Position numbers and translations under genes: made by a program
In this document: in pieces, positions 1-13,400 of the stretch
Layout: each line of letters begins with the position of its first letter
Numbering within the stretch: the stretch's first letter is position 1
NCBI GenBank assembly: GCA_933207985.1
Contig: OW240912.1
Span: 102,980,771 to 103,044,770 of the forward strand
DNA: 64,000 nt
From: Pelobates cultripes
Lineage: Eukaryota > Chordata > Amphibia > Anura > Pelobatidae
Direction of reading: 5' to 3'
Notes under the pieces: generated by a model
The model's input: only the letters and a program-made list of their open reading frames with translations
Databases searched by the model: none
Told to the model about the DNA's origin: nothing

Positions 1-382
1 ATGTGTATAGTGCTTCCCAAGTGCTCTGACCTAGTGTAACACTGCTAAATTGCAATAACTTATGCACTTCCACATGTTTTGGAGCCTTGTTTCCCGCTTC
101 ACTGTAAGTGGAAGGACAGGGGGCAGGGGGCCAAAATCGTGACATCTGGAACATACAATATATTCTTATAGATTGAGTTTGCATGTCGCTGAAAAAGAAA
201 AAAATCTAATGCATTTAAAATCTGTACTTTTCTCTGAATTAGGATTTCCTTTTTCATCTTTTTGTCAATGGTTTGGAAATGCCTTGTTAATGTAAACTGC
301 CTTATTAAATGTGGATTGTGCTTGCTCACCTGCATGAGAATACTTTGCTCTTGATTCATTTAAATGTGTTTTGTCCTTCTAG
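1..382. other. rps6ka3: Intron 7 of rps6ka3, 3' part
   Basis: This stretch precedes the first recognisable exon and ends in a pyrimidine-rich acceptor (ttgtccttctag). I see no exon, transposon terminus or RNA gene in it. It is assigned to the intron only because the following exon starts in mid-codon and so needs an upstream exon outside the window. Confidence 0.7.
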
Positions 383-420
383 TATATTGCTGGATGAAGA
401 AGGCCACATTAAATTAACAG
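383..420 (+). CDS. rps6ka3: RSK2 exon 8: N-terminal kinase catalytic-loop end
   Basis: This 38-bp exon encodes ILLDEEGHIKLT. That segment follows the YRDLKPEN catalytic loop of the N-terminal AGC kinase domain and leads into its DFG motif. The acceptor is ttctag and the donor is gtgtgt. The exon opens with the last base of an Asn codon and closes with the first base of the DFG aspartate, which the next exon completes. Its number, 8, is inferred from the count of 15 exons to the stop codon and the 22-exon human gene. Confidence 0.93.
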
Positions 421-792
421 GTGTGTACATCTCAATCATTTTATTTTATACAGTGATCCTTTATATTCATAGAAAGGGCTTTACAATTATAGAAAAGGGA
501 TATTTAGAGGCAACGAAGGATATTTAGAGGCAACACACTTGCAATCTTTGGCAGCAGCATGCTATGCGTGCTGACCAGAGATGCCTTTTATGTACAGAAT
601 TCACATTAGCCAGCCTCGAACTCTCGTTCTAGAGTTGCTAAAGACTCTGCCAGGGGAGGAGTTACACCTCCTTCAGAAATATGCTAAACCTCTGTATGTA
701 TATTGTTTCAAACTGAAACACTGTACTTACAGACTCAAAGCACCATGACTACTTTAAGTCACTAAAATTGTCATGGTGCTTGAAGTAACCCT

Positions 793-970
793 TTAAAGGA
801 CACTGTAGTCACCAGAATAACTACAGCGTAATTCAGGCTGGAAATAAGGTGAGTTTTAAACTTTTAAAGTGGGGCCTGGGGGTGGGAGGGGGCAAGCCAC
901 CTAAATGGTGGGTTTAGCACTATAGGGTTCAGAATGCATGTGTTTTCCTGACTCTATAGTGATCATTTAA
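793..970. mobile_element. TTAA-type MITE, short copy
   Basis: The element starts TTAAAGGACACTGTAGTCACC and ends in a degraded complementary terminus, ctatagtgatcatttaa. TTAA at both ends fits piggyBac-like T2-type MITEs of frogs. The right half matches the right half of the copy at 3918-4440, so this looks like a deletion derivative of the same family. A related degraded end lies immediately upstream at about 655-792. Confidence 0.7.
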
Positions 971-1437
971 TAGCCAAAGGTACTGTGTGAGTTAAAGACT
1001 ATTTTAATCCTGCCCCATACACCTGCAATCAATCATATCAAATCAGATTATCTATAGTTTGTGTGCAATATTTAAAGTTATACTTCTATGGAAGCAAACC
1101 TTTAGGTTACTTGAGGTTTTAAGGAACCTAATTTTAATTACTCTCCTGCTTATTGTACTTTAAAAAAAAATTAAAAAAAAAAAATTCTCTAACGTCAGTC
1201 CTTTTACACTTAGGTCATAAGTTAAAAAGCGTATTTTTTTTTTTTTTTTACACTTTAAGGAGACCGATAAGTGTGTTATTTTTCTTGTTTATGCATTTGA
1301 TAGGTTGGTGGTTTCCAGCCTGTGGTCCACAGAGCACCCCCACCCTTAGGGGCTTTTGGTTAATGGGGATTAAACTATGACAGGCAATATGTTAAGGAAA
1401 CATTACTGTCCTGCCAAACAGCAGTGTTTTGCATGAC

Positions 1438-1530
1438 ATTATTTCACCATGTCCTCCCAATCACAGGGGAAAAGAGATTGCTGTAGCTTCACTGCTCCTA
1501 TGTGTGTTTGGGAGGAGATGGTGAAATATG
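1438..1530. repeat. Imperfect inverted repeat
   Basis: The arm atttcaccatgtcctcccaa at 1441-1460 is mirrored by ttgggaggagatggtgaaat near 1508-1527 with one mismatch. The arms enclose about 50 bp and could form a hairpin. It may be the core of an old foldback MITE, because no flanking duplication was identified. Confidence 0.5.
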
Positions 1531-2416
1531 TGCCTTCACTATTACTAGTTTCAAATTCGCTAGTGTGCATTGATAAAGGGGGGACACAACATAATCCATA
1601 GGTAAAGTAACAATGCTGTGCATAGATTTCTGTTTAGGGAAAATATAGAAAAACACAGGCTTATTATGTTACTCTTTTTGTTCATTACATAAATATAGTA
1701 TCGGTTCTTTAGAATAGCTTAAATAGCTCTGCTTTCGTGACCTGTAATCGTATTCTAGTGTAGCACAGTAAATGCTCATGTATCCTTGTCAGAGGTGTTT
1801 ATAACTAGTCCTTCCATAGCTTTTCAGTGCAGGTTTCTAAACTTACAGCACATTTGTATGAGTTAAGCATGACAAATACATACAAATACAAATTCCTGTT
1901 AAAATAGACATAGATTCTAGAAATTTATATATGGATCCCCTACATCCACCGATCCTAGCAAAGTCTACATGGGACTGAACCCCAAAAAATTACCAAAATA
2001 AATATTAAAATATTTATCTACAAAGAGCAATTACAAATATGCACAAGAGTAACCTTGAAAAAATAAAAACACAGTAAAACCACACAGTGGCTAGTAAATA
2101 GGTAGGGTGGAGGGATGAAAGGAGAACATATTGCTTGTTGCTGAAAAGCATTAGATCAATTTTTGCAATGGTCCACAAAAGGGTTAAACCTTTAAATCCC
2201 AAAAGGCTCACAGCCCTATAGTAGAGCCTGTTTAATATTTGGCTTTGAAAGAGGTCCCTATTGTAATAACCAAGTATATTTTAGATAAGAAAAAAGCAGT
2301 GCTTGTTTCAAAAGAATACACTTTAAGTTTGTTGCAGTTGAAGAAAGCTTTAGTTAAATTGAGTGTATCTTTGGTACATATTACAACTTGTTTCAAGTTA
2401 GATTAAAAATAAATAA

Positions 2417-2740
<324 letters not shown>

Positions 2741-3589
2741 TAAGAACAATTGTCACTAGATTATATTTAATTTTTTATTATAAGAATCTTTGCAGCATTT
2801 AAAATAATTTTTCCTTTTTAAATTACTTATGTTTTAAATTACTTGAATGTAAAAATATCTGAAAATCTGGCCCCTACTTTCACAGAACATTAGATCCCTC
2901 TTGCAGATTCATACACCTTTGGTTGGACTAAGGTAGAATCCCAACCATTAGGATCTTGCTACAATCCCCGTTCAGAGCAGTGATGTCATCGGTCATCTCC
3001 CTGAGTGTTCTTGGTCTGAAGTGTGAGTGCATTAGCTATTCTGTCTTGCTTAAATAAAGCCAAATGCGGTCAGAATTTGATCAGTCCAACCAATTCTGTA
3101 ACATTGGTACGGATGAGGAAATCACTGAACTCATCCGAACCAATCTACAGCACCGGCATTGGAATTTTTTTTTTTTTGTAAAAATGCACTAGGGGTCCGT
3201 AAGATCCCCATATTGCTACAATGGTGGATTTTTCCTCCATATGTCCCTATCAGCCATTTGGTATGTCATAGGTATGGGGCCTGAGAAATTCCCCCATATC
3301 TCCACCTGTGGCCGTCTGGTGAGGAATACTATACATATTACTGTCCCCTCCCCGGCCCCTACCCATGCTGGTGTGTAAGGGCCCTAAAAAATATAATATG
3401 GGGAAGGGCCTATTGTACCCTCCTTTGAGACCAAACCAATGCTTGCAGGTGGGGCCCTACGAAGTATAATATGGGAGCCTCCTGCCCCCAATCAGGCTAA
3501 TGGGTGGGGACACTAATATTTCTATAAAAAAAGGGGGGGGGGCACCTTGTGAATAACAAAATCATTATCCTTCTTCACTCATGGAGGAA

Positions 3590-3750
3590 CTACCGCAGAA
3601 TGAGCTCTCCTAATGGGGAAAGCCATTTTATGGGCTTTCCATGCTATGGCAGCTACCACAAAGCGTGGGAAATTTTTTCCCATGCTTTGCAATATGACCA
3701 AGAGCACACGGACTGGTTTGCTAGTAACCAACCAATAAGAGTGCTCTGAC
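3590..3750. repeat. Foldback repeat ending ccaataagagtgctctgac
   Basis: Inverted words (gggaaagccattttatgggctttcc and gtgggaaattttttcccatgc, quoted here only as short palindromic cores) surround a segment ending aaccaaccaataagagtgctct. The same end word, with ccaatcagagtgctct, recurs at 34380-34440. This points to a dispersed MITE family present twice in the gene. Boundaries are approximate. Confidence 0.45.
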
Positions 3751-3917
3751 GGCCAATATTTGCTTCTCTTGTTTAAAACCATATTTTTTAGAAACTGATG
3801 TATTCAGAGTATTAATCTTCATTAAAGGAGTGATGGCTTTGTAAAGGAAGGATGTTTTTTTTACTGCTATTACTGAGCATGTTTTGGAACTTGAAACATT
3901 TATGCACTGATTAACTA

Positions 3918-4440
3918 TTAAAGGGACACGAGGTCACCAGAACAACTACAGCTTATTGCATTTGTTCTGGTGAGTAGAATAATTCCCTTCGCGCTTTTTG
4001 CTGTAAACATGGTCTTATCAGAGGAAATGCAGTGTTTACATTACGGCCTAGTGATGACTCGCTTAGATAACTGCTAGAGGTGCATCTTTTGTCAGTGCTG
4101 CACAGTAAGCAGCATTGCCATTCAGTGTCTCTACCCTCTGCATGCAGACAATAAACTTTCCTCATAGAAATGTATTGATTCAGTTCATATCTGAGGATAT
4201 GCTGATTGGCCAGGGCTGTGTTTGACTTGTGCTGCCTCTGCCCCTGATCTGCCTCCTTGACCGTCTCAGCCAATCCTATGGGGAAGTATTGTGATTGGCT
4301 CAGACTACCACTTCTGATGATGTCAGCAGACTAAGGCAGATTTTACTATATTTAGGGAGACCAGGGGGTGCTAGATTGTGGTTTTAACACTAGGGTCAGA
4401 AATACATGTTTGTGTTCCTGACCCTATCGTAATCATTTAA
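3918..4440. mobile_element. TTAA-type MITE, 523 bp
   Basis: The left end is TTAAAGGGACACGAGGTCAC, followed by a stem in which ccagaacaactacag pairs with a downstream ttgttctggtg. The right end is cctgaccctatcgtaatcatttaa. TTAA lies at both ends, as expected for piggyBac-like T2-type MITEs. No coding capacity is present. It is the long version of the element at 793-970. Confidence 0.75.
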
Positions 4441-4539
4441 CACCAGTGATAATGCATTAATTTGTGGTTTGTGATATTTTATTTTTTTTAAAGAATTTTT
4501 AAAATTCTTTTAATTATTATGATTTTTTTCTACTTTTAG

Positions 4540-4610
4540 TTTGAAATGCTTACTGGTACCTTGCCGTTTCAAGGAAAGGACAGGAAGGAGACCATGACTA
4601 TGATTCTGAA
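4540..4610 (+). CDS. rps6ka3: RSK2 exon 10: N-terminal kinase C-lobe
   Basis: This 71-bp exon encodes FEMLTGTLPFQGKDRKETMT and the following MIL. It continues the C-lobe of the N-terminal AGC kinase after the F helix. The acceptor is ctacttttag and the donor is gtgaga. It ends with two bases of a Lys codon that exon 11 completes. The segment is identical in pattern to vertebrate RSK2. Confidence 0.95.
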
Positions 4611-4672
4611 GTGAGAAAATACTACATATTGTAAACTACAAGATGGTTTCTTAGTGCTTATAATATAAGGTT

Positions 4673-4697
4673 CTTTTTGTTTTGTTTTGTTTTGTTT
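4673..4697. repeat. (TTTTG)n simple repeat
   Basis: About five uninterrupted ttttg units lie in intron 10. This is a simple repeat with no other feature. Confidence 0.85.
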
Positions 4698-5054
4698 CAT
4701 ATAAAGCAAAACATTCATATCCATGCACCGCTCCAGGCTGGATTTTATTTACATCCTCGAATAACAGAAGCCAGGGAATCCCTATTCATTTTGGGATGCA
4801 TAGTTAAATAGCATACTTTGGAAAGGGCCATATCACTGAAACCAGAACGATTAATGTCCTTTTAAAGGGGTGGTGGAATAATGTGTAATGCAAAGAGTGC
4901 AGAGTCTTTTTTCCTTATATAATAATGTGAGTTGGGTTGAGGTGGGGTTTCTTTTATCATTTTTTAATATATATTTACACACTACTTTTTTGTCTACTCA
5001 GAATTCTGTTTATTACACTGTTTTCCTGATGTATACTTGTTTGCTACTATTTAG

Positions 5055-5143
5055 AGCCAAGCTTGGAATGCCACAGTTTCTAACGCCAGAGGCCCAGAGT
5101 CTCCTGCGCATGCTGTTCAAGAGAAACCCCACTAACCGTTTAG
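5055..5143 (+). CDS. rps6ka3: RSK2 exon 11: N-terminal kinase C-lobe
   Basis: This 89-bp exon encodes [20 protein letters not shown], then FKRNPTNRL, including the arginine-bearing NRLG element that closes protein kinase C-lobes. The acceptor is ctatttag and the donor is gtgagc. It ends after the first base of a glycine codon. Thr and Thr replace Ser and Ala of the human protein at two variable positions. Confidence 0.95.
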
Positions 5144-5294
5144 GTGAGCGAATCCACAAATTTTAACGCTTTTCATTCTGAGCATATGGTTTCTGAATAG
5201 CTGAATATTAAAAGGGAACCCATTAACCTTTGAAAATCTGTATATTTTTAACTTGTGATGATTTTTTTTTTTATTGATTTTTTTTTAAGATTAA

Positions 5295-5480
<186 letters not shown>

Positions 5481-5631
5481 TAGCATTATCAAAGTCCCAT
5501 ATCATCATATGCTTAAAACATTCCAAGAGAGAAGAAGAGAAGGAAAAAAAAAAAGAGGGGGGTTCTGCCAATACTTCTAAGCTTCTAAGTGGTCTATTAA
5601 CTCATCCTCCGTATGTCTTAACGTACTCTTG

Positions 5632-8534
5632 CTATGATGTTTCTGCCCAATACGCTCGCCAGAGTTCCCATATCCTATCATAATGATCTCTCTTCCCCTG
5701 AATGGCCCAATGGACTTCAAGTTCTCTCAAAGCTTCCACTCTAAAAATCCATTGTTCTTTAGTCGGAATACTAGATTTAAGCCAATATAACGGGATCAAA
5801 GCATTTGCCTTGTTCAATAATAAACTCAGCAATATCTGTTTGTTATTCTCCTTAAAGGAAGCTGGCCATCCCAATAGAATCTTGGATGGAGATAATTGAT
5901 CAGGCATTGGTAAAATTTTATAAATGACACTCAGTACCTGTAACCAGTAGCTCCTAATATGTTCCATATTCGCCCCCCTCTCGCCACATCTCCAACAGCC
6001 ATCCGAAGCCGGTGCACCATATTTTTTAAGTCGATCTGGAGTATTGTACCATCTAGTGACTCTTTTTTTTAAAAATATAATTTTCCTAGGAGTGCTCACC
6101 TGGGCTTTTATCCCCATTTTGAACACAAATGACCAATCATTGTTGGTCATTTGGATGTTCAAACCTTTCATCCACTTCAATTGGAATGAAGGGACAGTCT
6201 TCTCCATAGCTCCCTTATGAATTAAACTATATATACTGGACAGGTAACGTTTTTTTCTCTATTCCAGGACTGCAGAGTGACTCAAACTCTGTTTTCTCTC
6301 TCGTCTGCCAATACGGTAACACTTTTTGGTTTATGAAAAACTTTAAGTACATAATACCCATTCTATCTATAAGAGCTGTCATATTGTCCCATGAAGGGAA
6401 CTCTCTTAGTCTATTGGGTGTTTCATCTGTAATTAAACTTGAAACTGAAGGGTCTGCATCTCCTCTTAACTTTTCCACAGTTTATGACCCGACCCAAACT
6501 GGAAATCCACACTAGATGCTATTGGAAAGAATACAGATAGTCCCGGGGATAATCCCCATCTATCTTTAAATCTGTATGGTGTGGTTTATAATTGGGTGTT
6601 TAGAGGGTGATAGTAATTTTACTTTACAGTTCTGCCAAGGCAGTGTCTCCAACTTAACCTTAATAAAATCCTGTTCTATCTTATACCAAGGCTTCCCCTT
6701 ATCTATAGCCGTCCATTCTCTAATTCGCGCACATAATACCGCAACATAGTATCTATAGATATGTGGGAGGCCCAAGCCACCACTCTCAACAGGTAGTGTC
6801 AATATATTATACGCAATACGTGGAGTTTTATGATTCCATGTAAATGAAAGGAATGTAGATCGCAGTTTTCTAAACAAGTCTCTCGGCAGTGAGACCGGCA
6901 ATGTCTGAAATAGGTATAATATCTTGGGTAAAATCATAATTTTTATATTTACTCTCCCGATCAATGAGAGAGGCCTGATTCCATTTTTTTAGATCTTCTT
7001 CAATCTTTCTCATTAATTTTCCATAATTCAATTTAAATAAATCTTTTAACTGTATCGTCAGTTGTGTCCCTAGGTATGTTATACTAGCGTCTGTCCACTT
7101 ATATTTATATAGCTTTTGTAGTTCCTCTTTAATTCCTGTATTTATCCCCACTCCCAGTATTTCAGACTTATATGAATTTACTTTAAAATTAGATAGGCCA
7201 CTGAATTTCTCCAATTCCTCCTGGACATAAGGAAATGTATATCGGGGTTCTATAAGCGTAAATAACACGTCATCGGCAAAAGCAGTTACTTTGTCCTCTC
7301 CTCCAGTATACTTATATTCTTTAATGTCCCTATTCTTTCGTATGGCTTCTAAAAAAGGTAAAACAAAAAGAAGAGGGGACAATGGGCAGCTCTGACGGGT
7401 GCCGTTGCTAAAAAAAAAGAGGGTTGGAAAGTTGACCATTAACACGGACATTAGCAGAAGGGCCTCTATACAATGTCTGTACCCAATTGCAAAATCTTTG
7501 GCCAAGCCCCCATGCCTCTAGAGTAGCAAACAGATAGGACCGATCCACCCTGTCAAAGGCCTTCTCAGCATCTATAGTTAACAGAGCCATAGGACTTTTA
7601 TTTATTATAGCTCCATGTATTACATTCAAGATTTTAGTAGTGTTCTCTCTGGCTTCGCGGCCAGAGACAAAGCCCGATTGATCAGGGTGGATCAGTCCAG
7701 GCATAAGGGGCTTAAGCCTATTTGCCAAGAGTTTTGCAAATACTTTTAAGTCCACATTAATAAGAGAAATCTGTCTATAACTACTACATATTTCTGGATC
7801 TTTCCCTGCTTTATGTATCAAAGCAATTACTGCTCTCAACATTGATGGCGGAATGTCCATAGTTGGAGATAGACCATTAAAAGTTCTAAGAAAATGTGGC
7901 TCAAGTATATTATGGAATTGTTTATAATAATGTGCCGAGAGATTATCTGGCCCAGGGCTTTTATTAAGAGGCATTGCCTTTAGCACTGCCGAAAGCTCCT
8001 GAAGGGAAAACAATTCCTCCAATTGAGCTGATGTTTCTTTAGAAATTTTTAATGGAATATTTTTAGAGAGATATTGTTCTCTTTCATATGGGGTCTTCTC
8101 AGGGAGCTTTAAATTATAAAGGTCTTTGTAATAATTCCTGAAAGTGTTTCCTATTTCCTCAGTAGTATTGCAAATTTTCCCTTGTTTATATTTAATTTTG
8201 GGTATATATGTTTTTTGTAACTTTACTTTTAAGGTTTCCCACTTTTATCCCCATGTGTGTAGATTGTACTTTGTGTCAACTAGGACTGCTCTTTGGGCCT
8301 CATAAGTCAATAATGACCTCAGCTTAGATCTAATTGCCAATTAACATTTAAAATTTTCTTCGGTTGGAGTTTGCTTATGCATAGACTCCAGTGTACCCAA
8401 TTTTTTTACGAGCCTTTGTATTTCTTCGGCTCGTTCCTTTTTACATCTGGCACCCCATTTAATTAAGACCCCCCCGGATCACACTCTTTTATGCGCTTCC
8501 CATATCCATGATTCATTAATACCGTCTGTACAAT
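5632..8534 (-). pseudogene. L1-A ORF2 remnant: reverse transcriptase and C-terminus
   Basis: The minus-strand frames 8022-7408, 7505-6870, 6964-6566, 6478-6227 and 6207-5632 give an L1 ORF2 protein in order. RT motifs are SPGPDNLSAHYYK, ISLINVDLKVFAKLLANRL, QSGFVSGRE, LTIDAEKAFDRVD, NGTRQSCPLSPLL and the catalytic FADDVLFTL. The C-terminus keeps the start of the Cys-rich motif (CWRCGERGANMEH). At least four frame changes and several stops make it non-functional. Across the nested insertion the frame runs directly into the endonuclease part at 17722-18338. Confidence 0.9.
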
Positions 8535-8539
8535 TATCT

Positions 8540-8554
8540 AAAAAATATTGAGAA
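8540..8554 (+). repeat. Target-site duplication, left copy (L1-B)
   Basis: The word aaaaaatattgagaa here is repeated exactly at 17707-17721, directly after the poly(A) tail of the inserted L1. The last A bases of the right copy merge with that tail, so the true length is 9 to 15 bp. Confidence 0.9.
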
Positions 8555-8674
8555 GAGGGGCATGTCGTGGACGCTGACCGCACCAGCCGCATGTGCTGAG
8601 AGCTCCGCTCGAGCCAGCTTCATATGAGCAATAAACCAGGGTAAAAGTGCAGAAAAACGCCTTCCAGCACTAAC

Positions 8675-9680
8675 ATGTCGCAACCTAAAGGCAAAAGGAC
8701 GACGGAGAAGAACGAAAAAGCTAATTTCTTTACATCTAGAACCGGCCAAGGAAAGCACTGGCAGTGCCAGACCAGGCCCAAGATGGCGCCGAAAACGACC
8801 ATGAGGTTATTACACAGCCCCTAGAGACAGCGCCTCCACTTACCCACAGCCTGATGAAAAACTTACTAGAGGAGATGTCAGAGAAAATTCTCCACAAACT
8901 AGATGCTGCACTGAAAGATCTTAGAAAAGATGTACAAGAACTGGGAAACAGAACGTCCCATATAGAAGACAAAATGGAGGAAATCTCGGAAGACCACAAC
9001 TCCATGGCGGAAAAACTAGAAAGGCTGACCGCGTGAGTGACAGCCCAGGACATCAAAATGGCGGACATGAAGGACCGTGCCCGCAGGAACAATCTGCGCA
9101 TCAGAGGCATTCCTGAGACCGTAAGCACTGCGGACCTCGCCGCACATGTCACAGGGTTATTGCGACACTTAGCCCCTGACTTACCTGCGGAAATACTCCT
9201 CTTAGATAGGATCCACCGCACGGCGCGGCCCCAATTCCTGCCTCCAGAGACGCGGCGTGATGTACTCCTTCGGCTCCACTTTTTTCATGCCAAGGAGGCG
9301 ATACTAGCGGCGAACAGAACAGGCAAACCTCTACCAACTGAATATAAAAGCCACGTAATATTCTCAGATATCTCAGCCTACACCCTAAAACGGAGGAGGA
9401 GGGACATCAGACCCACCACAGACTGCCATACCGCTGGGGATAACCCACCAAATTACTGGTCACAAAAGGTGGAAAGACGGCGGTGATTGCCACTCCAGAA
9501 GACGGGGAAAGGATTCTGAAAACCTGGGACATTGTTATACCACACAACCTGGACGCGAGCAAAGATGTGCCCAGAATCGCTCCAGACTGGAGAAAAACGA
9601 AAAAAAAGATGAGACATTATCACTATAAGCAACTCTTTTTAATAAGAAGGATGCTGATACACCAGTTGGGTAATGTACCG
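8675..9680 (+). pseudogene. L1-B ORF1 (broken)
   Basis: ORF1 encodes the RNA-binding chaperone of the L1 particle. A start is likely at 8675 (MSQPKGKRTTEK). A frameshift near 8750 moves into the frame 8764-9486, which has a TGA stop at 9034. A predicted coiled coil (8840-9030) is followed by the RRM entry KMADMKDRARRNNLRIRGI and then the C-terminal domain (LDRIHRTARP). A further frameshift around 9400-9490 leads to IATPEDGERILKTWDI. It therefore has one stop and at least two frameshifts. Domain order matches the intact ORF1 at 43371-44339. Confidence 0.8.
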
Positions 9681-9689
9681 TTATGTTAA

Positions 9690-10413
9690 CGGGAGGGAGT
9701 GTGTACAAATGTTTAGAGGGATAGCAAGGGAATTGGGACCTAGAGATAAATCAGAGTCCCGTAAAAGGGACCCCTCCCAGGCAGGCCTCAACTACTGAGG
9801 GGAATATCTCCTCCTATCACACACCACATATAACATCCAGAAGCGACTGCTTGGATGGCGACCCCAATTAGGAGCTTCTCGCAGGAGGGAGGAAAGAGGG
9901 GGAAAAAAAAGAGGGCTAGCTGAGACATAACTGGAGAGGGACACACTAGGAGCCAAACTTAGGTCCAAGAGAGCAAACACACACGGGAGAGATTAGCATA
10001 AGAGGCGCTGAAACCCACAAAAGAAACAAAAAAAAAAAGACACCATACCCCATAAACTAGCAAACAACACTCTAGAAGCACTCGCGGGAGAGAGCTCCCC
10101 CCAGGACAAGAGGTAAATACCTCGACCCCCACGGCACGTACAAGCAGTGCCTAGCCATATTCGTGGCATGTATAGTAACAGTTATAGACCTAAACGGGTT
10201 TTCCATTTTTTCTTTAATTTTCTGTATACTGTTTTGGTTAAATGTTATGTTTACTGTACGAAGGTTGCAAAACGCTTCAAGGGGCACGTGGGTAGCCCCA
10301 CACTACTCTCACACGGCAAACCACACAAAGAGCATACTAGACAAAGTCCACTCTCTTCAGACACATTCAGGAGACGCTTGAAGAGTCTTGAGACACCTCT
10401 TGCTCGGCTTGAC
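9690..10413 (+). other. L1-B inter-ORF spacer
   Basis: About 0.7 kb separates ORF1 from ORF2, far longer than the few tens of bases typical of mammalian L1. It contains A-rich tracts (9901-9910, 10021-10040). No conserved open frame was recognised. Confidence 0.6.
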
Positions 10414-13400
10414 ATGGCTGGGGAGAGCAAGGGCCCTCGCACTTATAGTGATTTTGATGAGACACACAAAAATTCACACACGACAACCACCGTGAGGATA
10501 TGCACGTACAATGTGAGGGGACTGAATATCCCTGCAAAACGACACCTTCTCGCCCGCGACCTTAGGACCACACGCACTGACATCCTCTGCCTACAGGAAA
10601 CTCACTACCGCACAGATGACTTTACCAAGACATTGCTCAGCAACTTCCCACACCAATTCAACTCGACCTCGAAGTCGAAAGGAGCTTCCATCCTGATTAG
10701 CAAAGAGGTCAAATTTTCCCTGCACTCCCAAGATATAGACACCAACAGCAGATATGCCATTGTGTTAGGCACAATAAATGACATGCTATACACAATAGCA
10801 AACATATACTCACCAAACGTTAATCAAAGAAATTTTCTACACAAAATCCTACACAAAATCCTCCAAAAAATCGCGAACATACAAAAAGGCATCACAGTGC
10901 TCTGCGGGGACTTGAATCACATTATGGACCCTAAACTTGACACTACATTGCCCCAACACAGCCGCAGACACCGCCCCTTAAAAAGGCAATGCAAGGCCAT
11001 ACAAAAACTTCTACACACGCATCACTTCTATGATACATGGAGACTCACACACCCCAGCGAAAGGTCATATACACACTATTCCCCAGTGCATAATTCTTAC
11101 TCTAGAATAGATGGTCTCCTCATATCGGGCCCCCATCCGAACCAATTAAAATCCTGCGAAATCGGTCACATAACGTGGTCCGACCACGCACCAGTGCTAC
11201 TAGAGCTTAAGGACAATTATGATTTCAGGCACCGTAGCCCCTGGAAAATAAACTACTCCCTGCTGCTCGACAAGAGCTTCACAGAGGAACTCACAGCAGA
11301 GCTAAAGCTATATTTTGAAAACAATGACACTGAGGAGGTAACGACTGCCACAGTGTGGCAAGCCCATAAGGCGGTGATGAGAGGCCTCCTGATTAGGAGA
11401 GCAGCGTTCATCAAGAGAACCACACAAACAAAACTTAGAGTGGCAACGAGAACTATATGACTTAAATACACAAAACCAAATCTCCCCGACAATGCTAGCA
11501 AAACAACGTATAACCCACATAACGAGACTCATACACCAACAAGCTATAGAGCAGGTTAACAGGCACATGAACAAACTAAAGGCAACACATTATGTACAGG
11601 GCAACAACATTACAACATTATGTACAAAACTAGCACTTCGCCTAAAACTCAAACAGGCAAACCAAAAAATACATCACTTAATAGACAGTAAGGGGAAAAA
11701 AGCATCTACCTCAAAAGATATTAGTGAAGTCTTCGCCCGGTATTACTCAGATCTCTACAACATCAAAAGTAACACAACCACTAAGCAACCAGAGGAAAAT
11801 AATATAGCGGACTATTTAGACGGTGTTCCACTGCCATCATTAACGCATTTACAACGGGAAGCACTCAGCAACCCGATTACAGAACAGGAAATGATTGCCA
11901 CAATAAAAACACTACAGAACGGGAAGTCCCCAGGCCCAGATGGCCTTAACAGCACATACTATAAAACATTCAGGGAGATCCTAGCACCCCACCTGGTTAA
12001 AACCTTTAATGAAGCGATAGCCACCCATTCCCTCCCCAAGGAAATTTTATTGGCACACATTGTCACACTCCCGAAACCGAACAAACCGCCAACACCACCA
12101 CAAAACTTCAGGCCCATATCACTTCTTAATACGGACGCAAAGTTACTTGCAAAGCTATACGCCATAAGACTAGGATCCGTGTTGCCACACATTAAACACA
12201 GCGACCAAGTAGGGTTCGTTAAAGGAAGACAGGGGTCGGACAACACCAGGAAGGTCATATCTATACTGAACAAGATACAAACACAAGCAGGGGGAGGTAT
12301 ACTAGTCTCCCTGGATGCTGAAAAAGCCTTCGACCGCCTACATTGGCGATTTCTACAGGCAGTCCTGCAGATATTCGGGATCCCAGACACGATAGTAGCA
12401 GTGATAAAAGCCTTATATAGCGCCCCAACTGCACAGGTGCTGAACTCGGGGTTCCTGTCAAGCCCCTTCACACTTACAAATGGGACGCGACAGGGGTGCC
12501 CCCTCTCCCCTTTACTATATGTGATGGCATTGGAGCCCCTAGCGATTAAAATTAGAGAGAACACATCCATACATGGAGTGAGAGTGGGGGGAAAAGAATA
12601 CAAAACAAATCTTTTTGCCGACGACATCCTGCTTACACTTACACAACCCCAAATATCGCTGCCGAACCTATTGAATGAAATACGCTTATATGGGGACCAG
12701 CCATACTATAAACTAAATGTCACCAAGACACAGGCGATGGGAGTGGGAGTGCCAGGCCACACAATAGCTCATCTGAAAGCTACATTCCCCCTAGATTGGA
12801 GGGACGATTACCTCACCTTCCTAGGCCTGCGAATAACCAAGACTATAGCAGGTCTCTATGAACACAATTACGAAAGGCTAAGAGGAGAAATAACTGACAT
12901 CCTACAAACATGGGAGGACAAATACCTGTCATGGGTGGGAAGGATCGCAGCTGTCAAAATGATAGTGATGCCCAAACTCCAATACCTATTTCGCACACTA
13001 CAGATACCAATACCAAAAATATTCCTGCACATTCCAACGAATCATAAACAGATTCATATGGGCAAATTGCAAAATACGGGTAGCAACTACAATACTGAGC
13101 AGACCAGTGACAGAAGGGGGACTAGGTATACCTGACGTGGGCACATACTACAAAGCGACCCTACTGGCCACAGCGGTCCTAGCACATAAAGCGAAAGACA
13201 GACCACAATGGGTAGACATAGAATCGACAGGGACAAGCCCAAAAGGACTACACTACTTATTCTGGATCCCCCACAAACTACGCCCCAAAACACCAAAGAT
13301 GCCAGATACCACGTCTCTACTATTGAGAACGTGGGATGCAGTCAAATCACAATTAGGACATACTAAATCATGGTCCCTAGTGACCCCATTACAAAGCATA

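Larger units (their letters stand above)
5540..8554 (-). mobile_element. Old antisense L1, 3' part (L1-A)
   Basis: This is the 3' three quarters of a 5'-truncated L1-type LINE inserted antisense to rps6ka3. Read on the minus strand, it contains the end of the endonuclease-RT linker, the reverse transcriptase, the C-terminal region and a pyrimidine-rich 3' UTR (ending near 5540). Its 5' part lies at 17707-18360. A second L1 (8555-17706) separates the two halves, with the 15-bp word aaaaaatattgagaa (8540-8554) repeated at 17707-17721. Many stops and frameshifts show it is the oldest layer. I did not find a convincing target duplication for this element itself. Confidence 0.9.

Noticed and set aside
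309..527. Open frame extending the first exon on both sides
   Set aside because: Only 383-420 matches the kinase. Both sides have proper splice sites and intronic sequence.
11959..12627. 222-codon open frame on the minus strand
   Set aside because: It is antisense to the RT of L1-B. All recognisable motifs are on the + strand.
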